Source of the DNA: Pirellula sp.
Lineage (GTDB): Bacteria > Planctomycetota > Planctomycetia > Pirellulales > PNKZ01
Direction: 5' to 3'
NCBI GenBank assembly: GCA_013822735.1
Contig: PNKZ01000017.1
Span: forward strand, 62,001 to 126,000
DNA: 64,000 nt
How positions within the stretch are numbered: position 1 is the first letter of the stretch; the number at the start of each line of letters is the position of its first letter. Shown here in pieces: positions 35,263-48,532 of this stretch. The notes beneath the pieces were generated by a model, which did not search any database, was not told where the DNA came from, and worked only from the letters and a program-made list of their open reading frames with translations. Position numbers and translations under genes: made by a program.

Positions 35263-36315
35263 ATCACCTTCTGGAGTGACTCGTTCGAGCAATTTCACGA
35301 GTTCCGCTTCGCCCGCGAGGAACTCCAGCCCGACGACCACGGCCCAAAGCGGCTTGCCGGCGAGCGCGTCGAGACGGACTTTGACTAAGTCTTTATGGGT
35401 GCAGACGACAGCGTCGGCCCCGGAAGACTTCGCGAGCTGCGCGAGGGCGTCGATATCCGCACGGGTGTAATTGTGGTGATCGGGGAATTCGCGAAACTCG
35501 ACGACCGTACAGCCGAGCCCTTCGAGCGTGCGGCGAAATCCGGCGGGGTTGCCGAGTCCGCAAAAGCCGACCACGCGCTTGCCTGCCAGCGACGACAGGT
35601 CCGACTCTTTGCCGAAGCTGTTGAGTAGCGTGCGCGGGGCGTGGCGCACTTCGCACCACGCGGTTTGCGGGGCGTGTTGCGTGACGATCCCGCGAATTCG
35701 CAAGCGTTCGGCTTCGTCGACCAGGTCGGCCCGCGAGAGCACGACGGCCGACGCGCGACTCAATCCGCTCAACGGCTCACGCAGCGTTCCGCGGGGAACG
35801 ACGTGCCCGAAGCCGAGCGGTTCTAAGGCGTCGAGCAGCACGACATCGAGATCGCGCTGCAGGCGGCGATGTTGGAAGCCGTCGTCGAGCAGGACGACTT
35901 GGCTTTCGAATTCTTCGATGGCCGTGGAAGCGCCGACGACGCGGTCGACGTTCTGCAGGTGCGGTACGTCGGGGAGCTTTTGTTCGAGCTCGAGCGCTTC
36001 GTCGTTGCGCGAGCCGGCTTCGGCGCCGTAGCCCCGGCTCACGATCGAGACGCGGACGCCGCGCTTGCGGAACCAGCGAGCGATCCACTCGACCATCGGC
36101 GTTTTGCCGGTGCCGCCCAGGGTGAGATTGCCGACGCACACGACCGGCGCACCGACGGCGAACGTTTGCGCCCGGCCGGCATCGTAGCGATAGTTGCGCA
36201 CGCGCATCGCGGCGGCATAGCCGAGCGAGCCGACGTACAACACGCCGCGGAGTGCGGACGCCGTGAGCCCGCGCCGCCGACCGCTCACAAGTTCGCGAAA
36301 GTCGGCGGCGTTCAT
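35257..36315 (-). CDS. lpxK: Tetraacyldisaccharide 4'-kinase
   Basis: LpxK phosphorylates the 4' position of the lipid A disaccharide at the inner membrane face. The 352-residue protein has an N-terminal membrane-anchoring stretch and the Walker A motif VGNLTLGGTGKTPMVEWIARW, and RDLDVVLLDALEPLG as the Walker B-type block. Length is typical. The last codons (GDL) and stop codon are inside a dispersed palindrome at 35188-35262, so the natural C terminus may have been altered by the repeat. Its presence implies lipid A synthesis. Confidence 0.94.
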   Translation of the reverse strand: MNAADFRELVSGRRRGLTASALRGVLYVGSLGYAAAMRVRNYRYDAGRAQTFAVGAPVVCVGNLTLGGTGKTPMVEWIARWFRKRGVRVSIVSRGYGAEAGSRNDEALELEQKLPDVPHLQNVDRVVGASTAIEEFESQVVLLDDGFQHRRLQRDLDVVLLDALEPLGFGHVVPRGTLREPLSGLSRASAVVLSRADLVDEAERLRIRGIVTQHAPQTAWCEVRHAPRTLLNSFGKESDLSSLAGKRVVGFCGLGNPAGFRRTLEGLGCTVVEFREFPDHHNYTRADIDALAQLAKSSGADAVVCTHKDLVKVRLDALAGKPLWAVVVGLEFLAGEAELVKLLERVTPEGDL

Positions 36316-36368
36316 GGGCTGCTAAGCGCGGAAACGAGCTCCGCGGCTAAATGACGACAACAAACGAA

Positions 36369-37463
36369 CTACAGCTTCGCGCAGATCGCTTCGGCCATTT
36401 CGCGCGTGCCGACGGCCGTCGGATCGTTGCGATCGTCCTTGAGATCGTACGTGACGTTCTTTCCTTCGGCGATCACGTCGGCCACGGCCTTCTCGAGCCG
36501 TGCCGAAGCACTTGCTTCGCCCAAGTGCTTGAGCATCAGCATGCCGGAGAGAATCAGCGCCGTCGGGTTCACCTTGTTCAGGCCCTTATACTTCGGCGCG
36601 CTGCCGTGCGTGGCTTCAAACACGGCGCCGTTCGGCCCGAGGTTGGCGCCCGGGGCGACGCCCAAGCCGCCGACGAGGCCGGCCGCGAGGTCGCTCAGCA
36701 CGTCACCGTAAAGGTTCGGCAACACGAGCACGTCATAAAGCTCAGGCTTTTGCACGAGCTGCATGCACATGTTGTCGACGATGCGATCTTCAAACTCGAT
36801 GCCGGGGTATTCCTTGGCGACGTTGCGGCCGCACTCGAGGAACAAACCGTCGGAGAACTTCATGATGTTGGCCTTATGCACCAACGTCACCTTCTTACGG
36901 CCGTTGTCGCGGGCGTAGTCGAACGCGCAGCGGATGATTCGCTCGGAGCCCGAGACGCTGATCGGCTTGATGCTGACGCCGGTCTCGTCGAGGCCCGACT
37001 TCACTTTGCCCGACTTCGAATGGGCGTTGACGAATTCGATGAGCTGCGCCGTTTCCGGCTTCCCCTTTTCAAACTCAGTGCCGGCGTACAAGTCTTCCGT
37101 GTTCTCGCGGACGATCACGAGGTCGACCGGCAGTTCACTGAAGTAGGTGCGCACGCCCTTGTAGATCTTGCAGGGGCGGATGCAGGCATAGAGCCCGAAC
37201 GCTTGGCGCAGATGGACGTTGATGCTGCGGAAGCCGGTGCCGACGGGGGTGGTGATCGGCGCCTTGAGCGCGCACTTGGTGCGACGCAGACTTTCCAAGC
37301 ATGCTTCGGGGAGCGGGGTGCCGGTGCGGGCCATCACGTCGACGCCGGCCTCTTGCACGTCCCAATTGATTTTCACGCCGGTCGCATCCACACAGCGGCG
37401 AGCCGCCTCGGCGAGTTCCGGGCCGGTACCGTCGCCGGTAATCAACGTCACTTCGTAAGCCAT
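36369..37463 (-). CDS. Isocitrate dehydrogenase, NAD-dependent type
   Basis: The 364-residue protein starts at ATG 37463; the open frame upstream is a repeat-bearing spacer. It belongs to the isocitrate/isopropylmalate dehydrogenase fold: [15 protein letters not shown] at the N terminus, [16 protein letters not shown] (isocitrate binding region), [37 protein letters not shown] and [12 protein letters not shown]. The short length and the ENTEDLYAG motif favour NAD-dependent isocitrate dehydrogenase over LeuB; LeuB is at 2945-4060. It feeds 2-oxoglutarate in the citric acid cycle. Confidence 0.88.
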   Translation of the reverse strand: MAYEVTLITGDGTGPELAEAARRCVDATGVKINWDVQEAGVDVMARTGTPLPEACLESLRRTKCALKAPITTPVGTGFRSINVHLRQAFGLYACIRPCKIYKGVRTYFSELPVDLVIVRENTEDLYAGTEFEKGKPETAQLIEFVNAHSKSGKVKSGLDETGVSIKPISVSGSERIIRCAFDYARDNGRKKVTLVHKANIMKFSDGLFLECGRNVAKEYPGIEFEDRIVDNMCMQLVQKPELYDVLVLPNLYGDVLSDLAAGLVGGLGVAPGANLGPNGAVFEATHGSAPKYKGLNKVNPTALILSGMLMLKHLGEASASARLEKAVADVIAEGKNVTYDLKDDRNDPTAVGTREMAEAICAKL

Positions 37464-37772
37464 GACCGAACTTTTCCTTTCCGCCGCGCGGCGAAGCAGC
37501 CGACACGCGACGCAAAACACCAACAAACTCTCGGGTACAACAACGGATCGATTAGCGTACCCCTGGTGCCGAAGGGGGTCAACGGGCCGGGCGGACACTG
37601 CGGACTGCCGACTGCGGAATGAAGAATAAACGAGCCGGAATTGCATTGCATAGCCGGCCGACGAATGCGTCTCGCCGGACATCGGCGAAATTCCGCGCGC
37701 CATTTTGTTGCCGTAGTGGAAACGTCGCCCAGAATCGAAATTAGGCGTCGGCAACGCCTGGGAGATCGAACC
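37464..37772. other. Intergenic region between divergent genes
   Basis: About 309 bases between the isocitrate dehydrogenase and the heme protein. It contains CGGACTGCCGACTGCGGAAT (37602-37621), one of the short 'GCGGAAT/ATTCCGC' words that recur at about 35085, 38918, 42170 and 54722. No clear promoter pair could be assigned. Confidence 0.45.
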
Positions 37773-38813
37773 ATGGCCACGTTTAGGGGAAGGTTTTTCG
37801 GTTTCGCACGCAGGCACTGGATTTTATCCGGCCTCGTCCTCATGGTCTTCGGCATCTGGAGCTTGAACCAGGCGTTTGCTTGGGCACGCTACATCGAGAT
37901 GCGACCTCGGGTGCTCGAGTGGCGTAAGGAATACGCCTACAAGTCGCTCTCCGGCCGCTTGGCTTATGAGCGGCCGCTGCAAGACGCCCCGGCTCCGAAG
38001 TTGAGCAAGGCGAGTCTCGAAGTGCTGGCGAAGGACGACGAGCAGGACAAATACCACTGGAATCCTCGCGCCGAGTCACTGAAATTGCTACACTCGGAAA
38101 GCGTCGCGCAGTTCGTCAGTCGCAACGACCGGTTCGGTTATTCGCGCATGCCTGCCATCGGACCTTCCTATATCGAACAGCGCCGGCCGTACGAAGATCT
38201 CACGCTCGCACGGGCCGCGGCACTGCCGCGCGAGGAGTACGACGCCGCACCGGTGCAGGCGTCGGCCGACGGCGCGACTTCTTCTCCGGAGCGAGAAGTC
38301 GAGCCGGGCACGCCGATCGCCGTCGTCGAAGCGCTCAGCCTGCATCGGGCTTCGCGCGAGGCGTTTCTCAGTCCTTCGCAGTTCGGCTACATCGAAAACG
38401 TCGACCGTGTGGCGGGCTTCGCATCACACGGCTTCAATTGGCGACCGGAGCAGAACGCCAACATCCCCGACACTTGGAAAACCGTCCGGTTGGAATTGCT
38501 CAGCTGGCTCAAGCACGATGAGCCGCGCGTTTATGTCTCGGAAAAGCTGCCGAGAATGGAGGAACTTTCCTCGACGAAAACCCGCGACCTCGACCGGTTT
38601 GAAACGTCGGCGCTCGAGCAACTCAAGGGGGGCGAGGAATTGCAAACGGCGTCGACCCCGAATCGCATCGTGATGCTCGGGGCGCTGCGAGCGAGCAACA
38701 GCTGCTTGCAATGCCACAGCGTGCCGCACGGCACGTTGCTCGGAGCGTTCTCGTACGAACTACACCGCGACCCGCCGCTGGCGATTTCCCAGCCGGCGGT
38801 CGTGCAGCAGTAA
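37773..38813 (+). CDS. Membrane-anchored protein with a single CxxCH heme motif
   Basis: The 346-residue protein starts at ATG 37773. An N-terminal membrane helix ([22 protein letters not shown]) anchors an exported domain. A single c-type heme motif CLQCH sits near the C terminus in [18 protein letters not shown]. The intervening 280 residues match no family I can name. It may be a single-heme electron carrier or a heme sensor. It is convergent with arginine decarboxylase, separated by a strong 23-bp inverted repeat. Confidence 0.85.
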   Translation: MATFRGRFFGFARRHWILSGLVLMVFGIWSLNQAFAWARYIEMRPRVLEWRKEYAYKSLSGRLAYERPLQDAPAPKLSKASLEVLAKDDEQDKYHWNPRAESLKLLHSESVAQFVSRNDRFGYSRMPAIGPSYIEQRRPYEDLTLARAAALPREEYDAAPVQASADGATSSPEREVEPGTPIAVVEALSLHRASREAFLSPSQFGYIENVDRVAGFASHGFNWRPEQNANIPDTWKTVRLELLSWLKHDEPRVYVSEKLPRMEELSSTKTRDLDRFETSALEQLKGGEELQTASTPNRIVMLGALRASNSCLQCHSVPHGTLLGAFSYELHRDPPLAISQPAVVQQ

Positions 38814-38831
38814 GCAAACCGCGGCGGCTTC

Positions 38832-38908
38832 GTTAGCCGCGATGCGCAGCGGAGTTCGTGACTTCGCGAAAGCAAGCCGGACGAGCTCCGCTGCGCATCG
38901 CGGCTAAC
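38832..38908. repeat. Perfect inverted repeat, family C, between convergent genes
   Basis: Two 23-base arms at 38832-38854 and 38886-38908 are exact complements; the left reads GTTAGCCGCGATGCGCAGCG then GAG, with a 31-base loop. It lies between convergent genes and may help bidirectional termination, though no T tract follows. Diverged partial copies occur at 48970-48990 and 54676-54693. Confidence 0.9.
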
Positions 38909-38953
38909 CGACACGCTCATTCCGCAGTGCACAGTCGACTTTCCGCAGTCGTC

Positions 38954-40867
<1,914 letters not shown>

Positions 40868-41032
40868 GGAAGGACGTTTCTCCGGCCGCGATAGAATGAG
40901 CGACGACGTAACGAAAACCCTGGGAGCCTAGACACGGCTCCGGCAGCGTCGTCGACTTTCGACAATCCCCACAATCTTATCCAACTTTCGCCGCCGGTCG
41001 ACGGGTAGCATGCCGCCGGAGAGGAAAAAATC

Positions 41033-41959
41033 ATGACCACACAGCTCTCTTGGACGGCGAGCCCGAGCGCGGCGTGCTGGCAAGCGGCCGAACATTGGGC
41101 GGCCGGACGCATGCCGGCGGCGGCCACGATGCACGAAGCTCTCGCCGTGAAATTTGCCGCGCCCGCCGACGCGCTCGGTGCGTTTCTCCGCGACGAAAAC
41201 ATTCCCACGACGCTGTTTTTCGAGCACCTCACCCCTGCCGCTTGCGACATCGAAAGCAATCGGGCGCTGGCTCATACGGCGCTCACAAAAACCGTCGGTC
41301 GCGGTCGTGCCGAGGTCTTGGCCGAGCGCACTGCCGGCCTGCTCACCGATTGCGAGGCGGCATACTTTGCCGCGTTTCCCAAACTTCGCGAAGAATTGGA
41401 GCTGCGCTACCGCCCGCTGCGCGAACTTTGGGACGCGCGCGGGCCGGGCCTCGTGGCGGGCGTGGGGCGCCGGACCGATCGCGGGTTGATACCGGAAGCG
41501 GCGCGCGTCGCCGCCGTGCCGCCGTATCTGGGCGGCGGCGGTTGGGCCGCGCCGGCGTCGAACACCGTGGTCTTCGCAATGGTGCTGGCGAATCCGATCG
41601 ACCAGCTGCCCGAAACGCTCCGCTTGGGTTGGCTCGTCTCGCTGTTGAACTTCGATCTGCCCGACTTCGCCGAAGCGTTACCCGCCGATCGAGCGCGCGA
41701 GGTCGCGGCGTGGAGCATGTTGCCGGCCGTGCTCGAAGCGGCTGCCGATGTGGAACTGGTGTGGCCCGACACAACCGGACAGTTACTCGCGACCGCGGCC
41801 GGGGCCTGGCTACCGACGGCGCTGCGGGGCGGCGAAGTCGACGTGTCGGGGGAGCGTTTGGCGGCCGTCACCGGTTGGTGGACGACGGCGCGCGGGAACG
41901 CCGCGCCGTGGGGCGTAAAGCTGCGGGCACTGGCGCGGCTACTGGTGGAAACGGCATGA
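41033..41959 (+). CDS. Conserved-looking hypothetical protein, possibly planctomycete-specific
   Basis: A 308-residue soluble protein without signal peptide. ATG 41033 follows a good ribosome site (GGAGAGG). Composition is Ala-, Leu- and Trp-rich and helical. Recurrent features are CWQAAEHWAAGRMP, a block GPGLVAGVGRRTDRGLIPEAARV and LGWLVSLLNFDLPDFAE. I recognise no domain. It stands alone between divergent speA and the DUF485 gene. The reading frame is long with normal codon use, so it is likely real. Confidence 0.75.
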   Translation: MTTQLSWTASPSAACWQAAEHWAAGRMPAAATMHEALAVKFAAPADALGAFLRDENIPTTLFFEHLTPAACDIESNRALAHTALTKTVGRGRAEVLAERTAGLLTDCEAAYFAAFPKLREELELRYRPLRELWDARGPGLVAGVGRRTDRGLIPEAARVAAVPPYLGGGGWAAPASNTVVFAMVLANPIDQLPETLRLGWLVSLLNFDLPDFAEALPADRAREVAAWSMLPAVLEAAADVELVWPDTTGQLLATAAGAWLPTALRGGEVDVSGERLAAVTGWWTTARGNAAPWGVKLRALARLLVETA

Positions 41960-41969
41960 CGCAGTTTCC

Positions 41970-42104
41970 CTTCGTCTGATTATTTCTTCGTCTGATTATT
42001 TCGCCCCCGGTCGGCGACCGGGGGCACACGACGTTCGCTTCCATTCGGCGTCGTAGTGGATGGCGACGCACATTGCCGCCGGTCGCCGACCGGCGGCGAA
42101 ATAA
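41970..42104. repeat. Tandem 16-mer and paired palindromic elements, family F
   Basis: CTTCGTCTGATTATTT occurs twice in tandem (41970-41985, 41986-42001). Two hairpins follow in opposite orientation: 42003-42025 (GCCCCCGGTCG, centre G, complement) and 42075-42097 (GCCGCCGGTCG, centre C, complement), each next to TTATTTC or GAAATAA. Both have 11-bp perfect stems and differ by a compensating base pair. The rest of the 41960-42207 spacer has nothing recognisable. Confidence 0.8.
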
Positions 42105-42207
42105 ATACGGAAGCGTCCGAAGTTGAGCGGCGGCGCGCCATAGCGTACGCTGTGGAGCTTGCTTCCCCTGTTCCGCATTCAGTACTCCGCATTCAGCATT
42201 TCCGCCC

Positions 42208-42485
42208 ATGGTTCTCCACGATCACGCCGGCAGCGACGAGCCGCTCCATCAGCCGACGATCGACCGCAACGCGCGGCTCGGTCGTAACTTGTTCTTCGTC
42301 TACTTGGCGTTCTACCTCGGCTACGTGCTGCTCACGTCGACCTCGCCCGACACGATGCGGGCCACGGCCATCGGCGGCGTGAACGTCGCGATCGTCTACG
42401 GCTTCTCGCTCATTCTTCTCGCGCTAGTGTTGGCGCTCGTCTACTCCTGGATGTGCCGCAACCAAGCCGCCGAGGAACAAAGCAA

Positions 42486-42489
<4 letters not shown>
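42208..42489 (+). CDS. DUF485 (YjcH-type) small membrane protein
   Basis: A 93-residue protein with two membrane helices (LFFVYLAFYLGYVLLT and NVAIVYGFSLILLALVLALVYSWM). This is the DUF485 pattern, found upstream of acetate symporter genes. Its TGA stop overlaps the GTG start of the symporter as GTGA, so the two are translationally coupled. The N terminus is acidic and His-rich. Role: probably assembly or regulation of the symporter; not proven for the family. Confidence 0.92.
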
Positions 42490-44540
<2,051 letters not shown>

Positions 44541-44553
44541 GTGAAGTAATTTT

Positions 44554-44684
44554 CACCACGGAGTCACGGAGAACACGGAGGAAAGACGCCGCGACTCGCT
44601 TGCGTCGATTTGCAATTTGCAATTCTCGATTTGCAATTTGCAATCTACTCGTCCCCTTCTCCGTGCTCTCCGTGCCTCCGTGGT
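44554..44684. repeat. Dispersed palindromic element, family D, copy 1, with TTGCAATT repeats
   Basis: The left arm CACCACGGAGTCACGGAG (44554-44571, continuing to 44582) and the right arm 44660-44684 are complementary, as in copy 2 at 51037-51127. The loop contains four TTTGCAATTTGCAAT-type units at 44607-44645. It lies between convergent symporter and exporter genes. Confidence 0.8.
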
Positions 44685-44700
44685 AAGCATCGGATCCGTG

Positions 44701-45417
44701 CTACACGGAAAACATCTTCACCGCGGCCACGATGAGCACCACGGCCAGCACGCGGCGCAACCCCTTGTTGCCGAGTCGTCGGCTGCCGAGTTCCGAACCG
44801 ATGATGCCCCCCGCGCCTGCGGCGAGCGCCCACCAGACGATCTCGCCGGGCAGCGAAGGCCGCTTGAGCATGACGCCGATCAGGCCGGAGATCGAGTTCA
44901 CCAAGATAAAGGCCGACGATGTGCCTGCCGCGCGCCGCGCATCGGCCCAATTTAAAAAAATCATCAGCGGCGTAAGAAAGATGCCGCCGCCGGTTCCGGT
45001 GAGTCCCGAGAGCAATCCCACGGCCGCGCCGACCAAGACCCCGACCCACCAGCGCGGCGGCTGCATCGGCACCCCTTCGTGCGGCGTCGGGTCGTAGAGC
45101 AGCTTGGCGGCGGAAACGAGCAGCACCGCGCCGACGACGCGTTTGTAGACGAGCGACGAGAGCGTCAAAGAACCGCCGACAAACGCCAATGGGATGCTGC
45201 CCAGCGCGAACGGAATGAAAAGTCGGGCACGAAAACAATCGGCCCGAGCGTAGCGCACCGTGGCGATCGAAGCGACGAGAATATTCAGCACAAGCGACGT
45301 CGGCCGCATGACCGCCGGCTCGACGCCCATGAAGCCCATCGCCGCCAAATAGCCCGACGCCCCGGCATGCCCTACGGTCGAGTAGAGCAGTGCGGCGAGA
45401 AAAACGAGTACGGCCAT
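44701..45417 (-). CDS. TauE/SafE-family membrane transporter
   Basis: The 238-residue protein starts at ATG 45417; a GTG 48 bases upstream would add 16 residues. It shows the TSUP (TauE/SafE) two-repeat arrangement: STVGHAGASGYLAAMGFMGV near the start and GLLSGLTGTGGGIFLTPLMI with the conserved Gly-rich motif in the second half. About seven hydrophobic segments are seen. The family exports sulfite, sulfoacetate or other organosulfur anions; substrate not deducible here. Confidence 0.9.
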   Translation of the reverse strand: MAVLVFLAALLYSTVGHAGASGYLAAMGFMGVEPAVMRPTSLVLNILVASIATVRYARADCFRARLFIPFALGSIPLAFVGGSLTLSSLVYKRVVGAVLLVSAAKLLYDPTPHEGVPMQPPRWWVGVLVGAAVGLLSGLTGTGGGIFLTPLMIFLNWADARRAAGTSSAFILVNSISGLIGVMLKRPSLPGEIVWWALAAGAGGIIGSELGSRRLGNKGLRRVLAVVLIVAAVKMFSV

Positions 45418-45508
45418 ACCGCAAATATATAGAGCGGCGCGGGAAGCCGCGAAAGCCCCCGTCACCCTACCCTCCTCGTCTCCCGGTCTCTCCGTCTCGT
45501 GTCTTCTT

Positions 45509-45538
45509 CTAGCAACTAGCTACCAGCAACTAGCTACT
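45509..45538. repeat. Dispersed TAGCTACCAGCAACTAGC repeat, family E, copy 1
   Basis: CTAGCAACTAGCTACCAGCA then ACTAGCTACT. It contains the TAG stop codon of the nitrilase-like gene (45534-45536, minus strand). A second, inverted pair of copies lies at 55641-55736 and a variant at 57961-57996. Confidence 0.8.
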
Positions 45539-46889
45539 CTGCCTTCACCACCGGCCGATGCCGCGGTAGGTGGGCTTTGAAATCGCCGAGGCTGTTCCAA
45601 TTGAGCGGCTTCGCCAAATCAACTTCGGCCACGGCGATGGTGCCCCATTCCTTGGCCGCGGCGATCGCTTTTCCTTCGTGATCGTATACGGCCGACTGCA
45701 TCCATTGGTTCTTGGCGTCGCTAAACGTGCTGCTGACGACATACACGTGGTTCTCGCAGGCCCGTGCTTGGGCGAGGAGCGGATTGCAACCCCAGACCGG
45801 CCACGCAATGACCTCGGCGCCGTTGTTGGAGAGCTGCCGCGCGACTTCGGGGAAGAAGCCGTCGTAGCAAACCATCATGCCGACGCGACCGAAGCGCGTT
45901 TCGAACACCGGGTACTCGTCTCCCGGCGCGATGCCCGCGGCGAACTCATCGCGCGGCAACACGACCTTGCGATACTTGCCGGCGATCTTGCCGTCGGGGC
46001 CCAAGAGCACGGCGACGTTGTAGATGAGATGGCCGGCCCGCTCGTAGAGACCGACGACGATGTAAAGGTCATGCTCCTTGGCGAGCTTGCCGAAGTATTC
46101 CGTCGAAGGGCCGGGCACCGCTTCGGCGACGTCTTCGTACTTCGCACCGGGAAGACCCGCGTAGGTAATCGTTTCGCCGAGCACGACAAGGTCGGCTTTT
46201 TGCCGCGCCGCTTCGGCGATCAGCGGGGCGTATTGCCGGCGATTGTCTTCCGGCGTCTTCCCGCCGCGCGGCATGTAGTGCACCGTCGCGAGTCGGGCCA
46301 CGCGCGGTTGCGGGGCCGTCGTTTCGCTCAGCTCGACTTCGCTATAGCTCACCTTGCCGCCGGGAGCCCATTGCAGATGGAGCTCGATCAGCGCACGGGT
46401 CGCCGCCTTGGGAGCCTGGAAGGTGCCGTCGACCGGGCACCAGCCGTTGGCCGCGACCGGCCCGTCTTGCGGATGTTCGGCTTCGGCGTTGCCTGCCGTG
46501 GTCGGAGCGTAACCGTTGCCGGGAGGCGCGTCGCGCTTCACTTTGTTGCCGGCGTCGTCCGTCCAGACGATGCGCACCAATGCACTGCGCCGCGGCACCG
46601 CGACGTTCTCCGCCTTACGCACGCAATGGAACTTGTACCACGTGCCGCCGACGATCGGGAACGACTGTCGCCAATAGCCGTCGAGCCCTTCACGAGCATC
46701 ATGCTCGATCGTGAGCGCCGTGTAACCAAGCGGACCGACGCCGCGCCCGAACTTCGGCCGCAGCTCTTCACGCGGACTCGCCGGTTCCCATAGCGCGTCT
46801 TGCTCCGGCCGCGGCTCGCTGGCCGACGCCGATGCGAAGGCCCAAAGAAAACAGGACAAATAAGCCCAGCGTCCAAGGCGTCGTTGCAT
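45534..46889 (-). CDS. Secreted carbon-nitrogen hydrolase (nitrilase superfamily)
   Basis: The 451-residue protein starts at ATG 46889, with a signal peptide (RWAYLSCFLWAFASASA). After about 170 residues of a beta-rich N-terminal domain comes the nitrilase fold with the Glu-Lys-Cys triad: Glu in DLVVLGETITY, Lys in KYRKVVLPRDEF, Cys in GMMVCYDGFFPEVARQL. The substrate is a C-N bond such as an amide or nitrile but is unknown. The last residues and stop fall in a dispersed repeat. Divergent from the PhoD gene. Confidence 0.9.
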   Translation of the reverse strand: MQRRLGRWAYLSCFLWAFASASASEPRPEQDALWEPASPREELRPKFGRGVGPLGYTALTIEHDAREGLDGYWRQSFPIVGGTWYKFHCVRKAENVAVPRRSALVRIVWTDDAGNKVKRDAPPGNGYAPTTAGNAEAEHPQDGPVAANGWCPVDGTFQAPKAATRALIELHLQWAPGGKVSYSEVELSETTAPQPRVARLATVHYMPRGGKTPEDNRRQYAPLIAEAARQKADLVVLGETITYAGLPGAKYEDVAEAVPGPSTEYFGKLAKEHDLYIVVGLYERAGHLIYNVAVLLGPDGKIAGKYRKVVLPRDEFAAGIAPGDEYPVFETRFGRVGMMVCYDGFFPEVARQLSNNGAEVIAWPVWGCNPLLAQARACENHVYVVSSTFSDAKNQWMQSAVYDHEGKAIAAAKEWGTIAVAEVDLAKPLNWNSLGDFKAHLPRHRPVVKAE

Positions 46890-47059
46890 GGTTGGAACTC
46901 CGAGCGGAAAGGCGGGAAGCAAGCGAGGGAGGTGTCTCTAGTTTGCAAAACGGTGCGGTCGCCGGCAACGAGAATTGTTGCGAACCGTATCGCTCGACGC
47001 TTAATATCGCTCGTCCTACACGTTACGCACCCCACCCGTTTGTTTGCCGAGGCGCTTCC

Positions 47060-48532
47060 ATGTCGACGAATCCTGCTCGTTCATTGGGCCGTCGCACGTT
47101 TCTACAGGCCTCGACCGCGGCGGGGCTCGCAGCACCGCTGGTCGGCGGGCTCGCACGCGGCGACGCTGCCGATTCGAAGGAAGTGCATCAAGCGTCGGGC
47201 GTGAAGGTCGGCGAAGTGACGTCGACTTCGGCGCGCATTTGGACGCGGCTCACGAAGTCGCCCGTGCGAAATAACGGCGGCAAGTTGTACCCCGGCAAGG
47301 TGAAGAAGGGACAGCGCATCGTCGTCGACGTGCCTGTCGCGGAAATCGAAGGAGCCTGTCCCGGCATGGCGGGACGGATTCGCATTCGCTACCAAACAAA
47401 GGGGGGCGAGGTGCTCTACGCCCCGTGGGTCGCGGTCGACGCAACGACCGACTTCTCCCATCCGTTCGAGTTGACCAATCTGCAGCCGGATTCGCTGTAC
47501 GGCTACGCCGTGGAAACGACCGCGACGGAGGGCACCAATTCGACGCACGGCGAACTGCGCGGAGTTTTTCAAACGGCGCCGCTTGCCGCTGCACCGACCA
47601 ATTTGAAATTCTGCGCAATGACCTGCCAAGGCTACGCCGACCGCGACGGCGCCGACGGACACCCGATTTATCCGGCGATGGCGGAACTGCAACCGAACTT
47701 CATCGCGATGACCGGCGACCTCGTGTATTACGACAGCGATGAGCCGAGGGCCGTCACGGTCGAGCTTGCTCGCCTGCATTGGGAGCGCATGTTTAGCCTG
47801 CCGCGGCTGGTGAAGTGCCTGCGCAACACGGCGACCTATTGGCTCAAGGACGATCACGACACGGTCACCAACGACGCTTGGCCCGGCCGCCGTGAGGGCA
47901 AGCTTACTTTCAGCGCGGGGCAGCAAGTTTTTCGCGAGCAAGTCCCGCTGGCGGGTCTCGGGTATCGCACGTTTCGCCATGGTCGCGATCTTCAAATTTG
48001 GCTCACCGACGGTCGCGACTACCGTTCGGCGAACACCATGCCCGATGGACCGGACAAAACCATTTGGGGCGCTGAGCAAAAGGCGTGGTTCAAACAAAGC
48101 GTGCGGGCGAGCGACGCGACCTGGAAGATTCTGATCAGCCCGACGCCGCTGGTGGGCCCTGACCGCAAAAACAAGAACGACAACCACGCCAACGTCGGCT
48201 TCGCGCATGAAGGTGACGAACTCCGCGCGTGGCTACAAACGAATGTGCCGAACAACTTCTTCGTCGTCTGCGGCGACCGCCATTGGCAATATCACTCCGT
48301 GCACCCCGAGACGGGCGTACAAGAGTTCAGCGTCGGGCCTGCGAGCGATTCGCATGCCGGCGGCACTCCGGGCGAAGATAAGACTTTCCACCGCTTCCAT
48401 CGCGTAAAGGGTGGGTTCTTATCTGTATCGCTCGACAGTGACGCAACGCGCAGCAAGATCGCGCTGCGTCACCACGACGTCGACGGAGCCATCGTCTATG
48501 AACATCGCGCCGAGCGCGCGATCGGCAGTTAG
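47060..48532 (+). CDS. PhoD-like alkaline phosphatase, Tat-exported
   Basis: The 490-residue protein starts at ATG 47060 with a twin-arginine signal (RSLGRRTFLQASTAAGLAA). Metal-binding blocks of the PhoD metallophosphoesterase group are FIAMTGDLVYYDSDEP, YWLKDDHDTVTNDAWPG and NFFVVCGDRHWQYHSV. It would hydrolyse phosphomonoesters or diesters outside the cell. The stop overlaps the stop of the small peptide gene by four bases. The PHO regulon box is not obvious. Confidence 0.92.
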   Translation: MSTNPARSLGRRTFLQASTAAGLAAPLVGGLARGDAADSKEVHQASGVKVGEVTSTSARIWTRLTKSPVRNNGGKLYPGKVKKGQRIVVDVPVAEIEGACPGMAGRIRIRYQTKGGEVLYAPWVAVDATTDFSHPFELTNLQPDSLYGYAVETTATEGTNSTHGELRGVFQTAPLAAAPTNLKFCAMTCQGYADRDGADGHPIYPAMAELQPNFIAMTGDLVYYDSDEPRAVTVELARLHWERMFSLPRLVKCLRNTATYWLKDDHDTVTNDAWPGRREGKLTFSAGQQVFREQVPLAGLGYRTFRHGRDLQIWLTDGRDYRSANTMPDGPDKTIWGAEQKAWFKQSVRASDATWKILISPTPLVGPDRKNKNDNHANVGFAHEGDELRAWLQTNVPNNFFVVCGDRHWQYHSVHPETGVQEFSVGPASDSHAGGTPGEDKTFHRFHRVKGGFLSVSLDSDATRSKIALRHHDVDGAIVYEHRAERAIGS

